Shown here piece after piece: positions 57,001 through 64,000 of a stretch of 64,000 bases of DNA. How positions within the stretch are numbered: the stretch's first letter is position 1; each line of letters starts with the position of its first letter. This stretch comes from Xiphophorus maculatus (Eukaryota; Chordata; Actinopteri; Cyprinodontiformes; Poeciliidae), in the NCBI RefSeq assembly GCF_002775205.1, contig NC_036458.1:496983-560982 (forward strand), written 5' to 3'. Position numbers and translations under genes: made by a program. The notes beneath the pieces were generated by a model. The model was not told the DNA's origin. It did not search any database and saw only the letters and a list, made by a program, of their open reading frames with translations.

Positions 57001-60000
57001 GAAACATCATAGAAAATTGTGAGTTTCACTCAGAAATGAACATATAGTGAACAAAAATCTGTTAAATATTTTAAAAGTTCTGGATTTTTACTAAAAAGTT
57101 GTTCATGGTGGAATTATTAGGCCGTGAACTTTGCTATTCAACATGTTTAAAATAATACAAACGTGAAATAAAGACGTGATGATTATTTGTAATGGATTCC
57201 AGGCTTTCAGAAAGTCTGCTCTCCTGATTTACTGACTGGGTTTGTAACCACCGTCTTCTTCAGCTGAGTCCTTCAAATCAGAACCAGAGACGTGGTTCTG
57301 GTACCACAGCTCTGGAAACAGTGTTGGTACCACAGCGTCTCACCGTGATCACGTCTCCGGCCCGGATGTTGAGGGCGGTTGGGTCATGGAGGTTCCAGTG
57401 GTCCTTCAGGGCTCTGACCTGTAGGATCCCCGTCGCATCTATTGAGGAAACAGAACCGGATCAGAACCGGATCGTGCACGTGGAGGCTGTACAAATCTTG
57501 TTCAGGTTTGTAAAGATGTGTGGTTAGGACAGTCATGGTGACTGAGTGCAAAACTCTGAGGCTCCCTGCAGGGCTCCTGTCAGGTGATGTGTGACCTCTG
57601 ACCTCTCAGCAGCTGCTTGATGTCCTTGCTGGCGTGGGACGTGGTGAACTGGTTGACGATGTCCAGCGCCGTCTGGTTGTAGGTGTTTCTGATGTTCACG
57701 TCCACGCCGGCCTGGACAGAGAGAAACATGGCCGCTGAGAGCTGATCACCAGAGGGCGCCAAAACCGTTCCCCACAACTAAACCAGCTTATCATGAAGAG
57801 GAACAGATCTCCAGTTATAGGTCTACAGTTATATCTAGAGTTATAGGTCTACAGCTAAAGATGTGGAGTTATAGATCTAGAGTTACACATCTAGAGTTAT
57901 AAATCTAGAGATACAGATCCAGATATGTAGAAGAATCACATAAAGACGGTCCCAAAGTCAGCCTTCTGGAAATGTTCTTCAGCTGAACAACATTTCCAGA
58001 AACACAAAAGATCTGTTCTGGAACAAACTTCCAGAAAACTGCAACCGATTGATCTGGTTGAACTGATTGAACCGATTGATCTGACTGATAAGGAAGGAAT
58101 CATTCAGTGCGACAGAGACGCCTGCAGTAGTAACTCACGTCCAGCAGCAATCGCACCGCCTCCGTCTTGCCGTACAGCGCAGCTTCATGTAGCGCCGTTC
58201 CAGACTTGCTGGTCTTGTTGATGTCGATGCCGGCCTTCAGCAGCAGCCTGAGCAAACACAGAGCTGCTTGTTAACAGTTCAGAGGTCACGGTGTGAGTTT
58301 CCTATACTCGCTTCTGCAGCTAAAACGAGTGTGAGAACCGATGAACCTGCTAAGCCTGCAGACCTTCAGGCTAACTCAGCGCTAACCTTTAAGACCGTTG
58401 TTATGGTGCAAAACCATGACGACAAGGGGCTTGGTTTTTATGACCAAGATTGAGATAAGACCTGAACTTTGACCCTGATTCCCAGAAGAGTTGGATCCCT
58501 CATTATCCCGAACTAACGACTCCACCCAGATGGAGATTAAAGAGGAGCAGCAAAAGCAAAGGAGCCGGATCAGCAGCGGATGATGTCATGACAACATGTT
58601 GCTGCCTGAATGATCAGCGGTTGGCATGAGACCGTCACACAGCAGCAGTCTTCAGACAGAGGCCTTTTCAGAGTCACTGTAACACTGACTGCTACTGGAG
58701 ATCAACTGAAGCTATTTCATTTCTCTTTGGGATGAATAAAGATTTAATGAATTTGAACTGAAGCTGTCGGCCAATAGGAACTCAGCAAGGGCTGCAGCTC
58801 CGTCTGAGGAGGTCAGAGGTCACGGGAAGCATTAACCCTTTGGAGTCTTGGGTCTAAATGGCCGTTTTGGTCTAATTTTGAATATACCCTTATATTTTCA
58901 CCATAAAAACTATTTACCTTACCTTGTTTGGTATCATTATTTTCAGAACATCCTAAACTTTGTGATTTTACAGTGTTTGTTTCATTTTGACAAAATTTAT
59001 TATCACATTGGAGCAAAAAACACACACAGAAACATGACCTCATGCCCGCCACAGGGCGGGCGTCGACCTTAAAAGGTTAAAATCATCTGGAGCGAAGGAA
59101 GTGCAGACCTCCTGAAGGTCCTTCATTAGTTTGTGCTTTTAAACATTTATTTTCGTCAAAACAGCATCTACAGCAGTGGTTCTTAACTTTTATGAGGTAC
59201 CGAACCCATCAGTTTCATATGCGCATTCACCGAACCCTTCTTTAGTGATAAATAAAATAAAAACTTTTTCCAAATTCAAGACATAGGTACAGTATATGTT
59301 TTTTTTGCTGGTGCACAAAATGAGCCGTACATCAACGTCACTTTGCTCAAAGAACAAAACCATGAACTCACAGCAAGTTACAGTGTTACTTTATTCTGAC
59401 CCGCAAAAAATATTTCGGCCCCATGAAAGAATTTCAGCCCCCAAAAATATTTTTTTATTATTCTACTAATTTCAGGCAGATATATTTCTTTATTTAACCA
59501 GGTAAACCCCGCTGAGATCTAGATCTCATTTTCAAGAGGGACCTGAGCAAAAACTTTGCAATACATAGCAACCTGGTTACAAGATAAAACCAATGAATAC
59601 ATATGCACCAGTATAAAACAATAAAAACAATTTAAAAACAATGACACTGTTTCATAGAATCTTGTTGCCTATCTTTAAGAACTGATCGAAATAAGTCCAG
59701 TGAAATCATTTCCAACATCTTAAGTTCAGACTGCAGCTGATTCCAGGCTGTGGGGTAAAACACTGAATGCCTGTTTCACTGTTTCAGTTCAAAACGTGGG
59801 ACATGCAGAACAATAATGTTATTGGAGCGAAGAGAACCGACAGTTCTATGTAGGAGAGTGGATAAATATGCTGGGGTTGGACCGAGTAAAGATTTATACA
59901 TCAGGATCATTAAATGATTGTTTCTCCGTTCACTTAAAGGAGCCAATCAGCTTTTGCCTACAAATCACAATGATGTGTCAGACGTCTACTACCGGTTATA

Positions 60001-63000
60001 AACCTTAAAGAGCAATGGTACACAGTATTTAATGATTGAAGACATTTGGTCGAAGCATTCATATATAAAACGTCTCCATAATCCAAAAGTGGCAGGAATG
60101 TTGCTGCTACCAATTTTCTACTAGCTTTGAATGTAAAACAAGATCCATTTCGACAATTAAAAATAAATTTGGATTTTTTTCACAGAATAAAAAACATTTC
60201 TTAATTTTTTTAAATGTAATTTGTTTTTTGTCGTTTTGAATCCACAAAATACTTTTTTGGGGCCAGAATAAAGTTTTGCACAAATGACATACCTGCAAAT
60301 CAGTGAGACTCCTGCTGCTGTTTTTGGGAGACCAGTTCAGAGAGGCGTGGCTTCAGAGAGGCGTGGCTTCAGAGAGGCGTGGCTTCACCTTGGCAGGTGC
60401 ATCTTCAGAGCAAAGTCTGTTCATTTTCTTCTTTTTTTGCTCGACATATTTAGTATGGATTAAAATATTAAGAAGGAAACCACACGACGTACAACTACGA
60501 CAGCCGCTAATACTGCGCTCACTAAATGCCCCGCAGCACTGATTGGCCGAGCAATGCAACATGATCCTCTGCAGCCAGTGATGGCCCAGCGGGGCGCGTC
60601 ATCACGACTTTACACAGGTGTGTGTTTACCTCCGCAGCAGAGGCTCCACCGAACCCCTGAGACCGACTCATCAAACCCCTGGGGTTCGACTGAACCCAGG
60701 TTAAGAACCACTGATCTACAGACATTAAACCTCAGAGTGGAGCAGCTAGCCTGTAGCAGGGCTGCATTCTGACTGCATCCCGACTGCATTTGTCGATTCT
60801 GAAGTGGCTTCAGTCACATTAAACTGTTGTTCTTGTTCTTCAGCGCTGCTGTCAGTTATCTTCACATCCTCACAGCCAGAGCTCCGGCTGGCAGCAAGGA
60901 AGGGGAGCTGGAACTGGGTCACAGAACCGCTGCAGTGGGATTCACATGGCAGCAGGGAGATCAGGCCAGAAAGCCCGAACAAACCCAGTGAGCCCAGCCC
61001 AGTCCAGCCTCAGAAGCTGCACATCTTCGGTGTGGATCCAGGAAGTCCTGCAGGCTGCAGACAGACTGACTTCCTGCTGACACAGCAACTCAAAGCAACC
61101 ATTGCCATAGCAACCAGCAGTTTGTGTGGTTTCTGCTCAGCCCTGCCAGACCGAGGTCCTCTGCACCTGAAACAGGTGAGAGTTTCCACCTGTCCAGTCT
61201 GTGGGCCTCAGCCTTCATCCCGCAGCATCATCTTCCTCCAACCAGCTGATCCAGTTCACATCCATATTATGGGATGTTATTTCCAACGTTACAGCCAATT
61301 CCAGTGGAATATTTTCACCTGGTTGGTCTTTACAAACTAAATATTTAGCTCAATATTTAGCTAGCTAACGAAATATTTAGTTAAACATTTGGCTTGGTAA
61401 TATTTGGGTCACCAATTAGCTGCAGCTAGATGTTTTATTTAAACTGTGACAATGAATATCCCTGAAACACGAAGCCTAATTCTTTCAGGAGAAAAACCCA
61501 AAACGTTGCAGCTCCTGCTGTGACTCCATAATCGTCACGATGTGTCTGGTTTCCATTTGAACGCTGATAAAAGTTTTAAACCAGAGTCGTTTCTGATCCA
61601 GAAGGAGGTTCTGCATCTACAAGTCCATCAGACTGAGGACATCAGAACCGGACTCGGTCTGGAGGAATCATTCAGTGTGTTTCTGCCGCACTGAATCCTG
61701 TAGTCCTTCTGGACCGAGTCCGGTTCTCAGTCGGGACTCTCGGTTTCTTCATTTTTTTCTACATTTTCACTTCATGCCTGCTGCTGGTATTTATTTGGTT
61801 TCTGCTGTTTGGACCCCAGACTGGACTCTGGTTCTGACCCGGTTTCCTCACCGTATGACGTCTTTGTGTCCGTTGCGAGCTGCCAGGTGCAGCGGCGTGG
61901 TGTAGGCGGAGTCTGTCGGCTCCTTCCTCTCATCCTCCAACAGCGCCGCCACCATGTTGCTGCTCAGGAGCAACTGCACCACCTGGAGGGGACAGATGGA
62001 CAGAGGGACAGAGGGGACAGGAGGATAGATGGACAGGAGGACACATCCTCTGATTCAGTCCAACCTCTCAGGAATAAAACGGCATCATGTTTATGAGGAA
62101 ATGTTGGACCGATCTCTGACCTCTGACCTCCCATTCATCAGCAAAGTTATTGAAAAAGCTGTTTAAACAATTAACTAGCTTCCTAACGATAACCAACTGC
62201 TCTGACTCCTTCCAGTCTGGTTTTCATGCTCACCACAGCACAGAGACTGGCCTAGTCAAAGTGTTCAATGACATCCATATAAATACAGACTGTGGCAGAA
62301 CCACGGTGCTGGTTCTGTTGGACCTCAGTGTTGACCATGACATATTACTGAATCGACTGGAGAGTTGGGTCGGACTCTCCGGTCCAGTGCTTAACTGGTT
62401 TGAATCCTACATAAAGAACAGGGATTTCTTTGTTTCAATTGAAAACTTTTCATCAAAGAGGTCAAAGGTCACATGTGGGGTACCCCAAGGTTCCATCCTA
62501 GGACCCCTTTTATTCAATATTTATATGCTCCCACTAGCTCAGGTTATAACAGGAAATAATATTAGCTACCATAACTATGCAGATGATACACAGCTCTACA
62601 TTACGATGTCACCAGGTGACCTTTGACCCCATCCAATCACTGAACAGAAGCTTAGAACAGATAAATGTGTGGATGTGCCAAAACTTTCTCCAGCTGAACA
62701 GAAACAAAACTGAAGTTATTATTTTTGGACCTAAAGAGGAACGATCTAGAGTTATAGATCTAGAGTCATAGATCTAGAGTTATGGATCTAGAGTTATAGA
62801 TCTAGAGTCAATGCACAGCTTCAGTTATTACAACTGAAAACCAGCGATCAGCCCGAAACCTGGGAGTAGTGATGGACTCTGACCTGAACCTCCAGAGCCA
62901 CATAAAGACAGTTACAAAGTCGGCCTTCTATCACCTGAAGAACATTTCCAGGCTTAAAGGACTGATGTCTCAGCCAGATCTAGAGAAACTCATCCATGCC

Positions 63001-63590
63001 TTCATCTTCAGTCGTATTGATTATTGCAACAACGTCTTCACAGGTCTGTCCAACAAATCAATCAAACAGCTGCAGCTGATCCAGATGCTGCTGCTGGCGT
63101 TCTGACTAAAACCAGGAAGATAGAGCACATAACACCAGTTTTAAAGTCCCTCCACTGGCTCCCTGTAGCTCAAAGAATAGACTTTAAAATCCTGTTGTTA
63201 GTTTATAAATCACTGAACGGCTTAGCACCACAATACATTAAAGATCTGCTGTTGTTGTATCAACCTTCCAGACCTCTCAGGTTCTGGTTCTGGTTCTGCT
63301 CTGCATCCCCAGAACCAGAACCAAACGAGGAGAAGCAGCTTTCAGCATCTATGCACCACAAATCTGGAACAAACTTCCAGAAAACTGTAAAACAGCTGAA
63401 ACACTGACTTCCTTTAAATCTCGACTAAAAACCCACCTGTTTAGGATTGTATTTGAAATGTAATCAATTACAAATTTATTGGTGGACCTTGACTTAATGA
63501 TTGATTCTATGTTGCTTTGTGATTCTGTGTTTGATATGATGTAAAGCACTTTGAAATGCCTTGCTGCTGAAATGTGCTATACAAATAAAA

Positions 63591-63661
<71 letters not shown>

Positions 63662-63955
63662 CTGAACAAATGGGTCCAAACTCGCGGCGCTGAGGCAGGA
63701 AGTGAGACGGGAAAGTTCAGGAATCCAGAAAAGATTTTAATATTCCAGAACTTTCCTAAACCCACGAATCCTGCAGAACCAAACCAGCAGGTTTAGAAAC
63801 AGGAGCTCATTTCAGTCGGACCTCCCAGAACCCGACCTCGCTCAGAACCGCTCACTCACCTTGGCCCGTCCGAACTCACAGGCCAGGTCCAGAGGAGTCT
63901 TCTTGGCCCGGTTGAGCAGACACGGGTTGGACTGGTGCTGCAGCAGCATCTCCGA
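48085..63955 (-). CDS. caskin1: Caskin (CASK-interacting scaffold), all but the N-terminal ankyrin exons
   Basis: Seventeen exons (high to low): 63955-63860, 61982-61852, 58247-58139, 57711-57603 (ankyrin; [37 protein letters not shown]); 57438-57344 and 56294-56177 (SH3; [11 protein letters not shown] then [16 protein letters not shown]); 55569-55402; 55165-55091 (EDVWVLR CASK-binding motif); 53098-52968; 52789-52723; 52654-52557; 52047-51937 and 51853-51752 (SAM1; [13 protein letters not shown]); 51651-51513 (SAM2; [17 protein letters not shown]); 51430-49814 (539-codon Pro/Ser-rich exon with [13 protein letters not shown]); 48521-48257; 48178-48085 (stop). They give 3525 bp, 1174 aa, all phases matching. 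The C-terminus has the conserved [18 protein letters not shown] helix. Caskins are synaptic scaffolds binding CASK, Nck and LAR phosphatases and polymerising through tandem SAM domains. The symbol is chosen over caskin2 by the CASK-binding motif and chromosome-16-type linkage. The first ankyrin repeats lie right of the window. Confidence 0.95.
48580..49540. repeat. Degenerate CAAGTC-rich, A/C-biased segment in a caskin1 intron
   Basis: The intron 48522-49813 shows recurring CAAGTC, AGTCC, GACAGGA and AACAAG words at irregular spacing and a strong A/C bias on +. It looks like a decayed tandem array rather than a transposon; no fixed period could be set by eye. Confidence 0.45.
53099..55090 (-). 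other. 2-kb caskin1 intron
   Basis: The intron lies between exons 55165-55091 and 53098-52968. It carries many GCTAA/TTAGC clusters (53880-54420) and no recognised gene or transposon. Confidence 0.6.
55895..56060 (+). repeat. Degenerate GATTAAAACAG-type repeat in a caskin1 intron
   Basis: Imperfect units CAGATTAAAACAGG, CAGAATAAAACAAG and similar are strung over about 165 bp between exons 56294-56177 and 55569-55402. Confidence 0.6.
57786..58106 (+). mobile_element. Internally deleted relic of the same L2 family as at 62.1-63.6 kb
   Basis: It opens with imperfect 14-bp TCTAGAGTTATAGA units, then CACATAAAGACGGTCCCAAA with GTCAGCCTTCT, then TCTGGAACAAACTTCCAGAA followed by AACTGCAA. All three blocks occur in the same order in the larger L2 copy (62735-62805, 62900, 63361), with most of the reverse transcriptase missing. 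It lies antisense to caskin1 between exons 58247-58139 and 57711-57603. Confidence 0.75.
58836..59076. mobile_element. 241-bp piggyBac-like MITE with TTAA target duplication
   Basis: TTAA occurs at both borders (58832-58835, 59077-59080). The ends are CCCTTTGGAGTC on the left and, read inward from the right, CCTTTTAAGGTC, which are imperfect inverted repeats. A GCCCGCCACAGGGCGGGC hairpin lies near the right end. There is no open transposase. Confidence 0.55.
59469..60115 (-). mobile_element. LINE 3' fragment nested antisense in the hAT element
   Basis: Read on -, the text runs [38 protein letters not shown] and a tail ending CCTGGTTAAATAAAGAAATA, the pattern of the C-terminus and 3' end of a fish jockey/Rex1/L2-group LINE. 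Stops and frameshifts are present. TTCTACTA occurs on both sides (59461-59468 and 60116-60123) and may be the target duplication. Confidence 0.7.
60339..60388 (+). repeat. 16-bp tandem repeat AGAGAGGCGTGGCTTC, three copies
   Basis: Three exact units lie inside the right part of the hAT element. Confidence 0.93.
62125..63593 (+). mobile_element. L2-clade LINE, 5'-truncated, with reverse transcriptase
   Basis: The remnant starts in the ISKVIEKAV region, then [93 protein letters not shown]-type text, [20 protein letters not shown] and [20 protein letters not shown]. It ends with AATAAAATTTGATTGATT. The block between DLS and DHD is short, so the motif-A aspartate context is damaged, and several frameshifts follow; the copy is inactive. 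It lies antisense to caskin1. Between 62735 and 62805 are five 14-bp TAGAGTTATAGATC-type units. Confidence 0.92.
63594..63661 (+). repeat. (TGAT)n microsatellite at the L2 3' end
   Basis: About 17 perfect GATT units continue the TGATTGAT-type 3' terminus that fish L2 elements use. Confidence 0.97.
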
Positions 63956-64000
63956 CTGAAAGCACAAACAGAACTAGATCAGGTTCTGCCAGTGACCCGG

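Larger units (their letters stand above)
59174..60713. mobile_element. Complete 1.54-kb non-autonomous hAT element
   Basis: The ends are CAGTGGTTCTTAAC at 59174 and GTTAAGAACCACTG at 60713, perfect 14-bp inverted repeats of hAT type. An identical 8-bp duplication ATCTACAG flanks them (59166-59173 and 60714-60721). No transposase frame remains. A LINE fragment has inserted in the interior, and a 16-bp triplicate (60339-60387) lies near the right end. It sits in a caskin1 ankyrin-region intron. Confidence 0.92.

Overview
The window is a gene-dense stretch of vertebrate, almost certainly teleost fish, nuclear DNA. Evidence is compact multi-exon genes with consensus GT-AG introns, abundant mini- and microsatellites, and typical fish transposons (L1, L2, RTE/Rex3, hAT, piggyBac-like). 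The heavy use of GGTTCTG/CAGAACC and GCTAA/TTAGC words recalls cyprinodontiform-type genomes, but that placement is only an inference.

Five protein-coding genes can be assembled exon by exon with phase-consistent junctions. (1) A doc2a-like gene on + (2495-11002; 5' end outside the window) encodes both C2 domains. (2) A C2H2 zinc-finger gene on - (14273-16428) has two coding exons. (3) prrt2 on + (21019-23210) has four coding exons. (4) mvp, the major vault protein, on - (31767-39516), has 16 coding exons and 880 codons. (5) caskin1 on - (48085 to beyond the right edge) shows 17 exons: the last ankyrin repeats, SH3, CASK-binding motif, two SAM domains, a large proline/serine-rich exon and the conserved C-terminal helix. 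doc2a, prrt2 and mvp are neighbours at human 16p11.2, whereas CASKIN1 is at 16p13.3, so the window joins two blocks that are apart in human. doc2, prrt2 and caskin1 are presynaptic/neuronal genes; mvp makes the vault particle shell.

Layout: 1-2.5 kb repeats and hAT debris inside a doc2 intron; 2.5-11 kb doc2; 11-14.3 kb convergent 3' ends of doc2 and the zinc-finger gene; 16.4-21 kb divergent spacer with a long (GC)n(AC)n tract and a candidate prrt2 leader exon; 21-25 kb prrt2 and its 3' UTR; 25-31 kb intergenic with an antisense L1; 31.8-39.5 kb mvp; 39.5-43.7 kb mvp 5' region with a 1.3-kb 37-bp minisatellite; 44.0-45.8 kb a 5'-truncated L1 with target duplication and a second element inside it; 48-64 kb caskin1, whose introns hold a piggyBac-like MITE, a complete hAT element with a LINE inserted, and two copies of one L2 family.

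The most unusual features are tandem arrays that abut splice sites in four consecutive doc2 introns, a polar variant pattern in the 17-bp array, a GC-AG intron after the first coding exon of mvp, and clean nested transposon insertions with intact target duplications. No novel multi-gene system was found.
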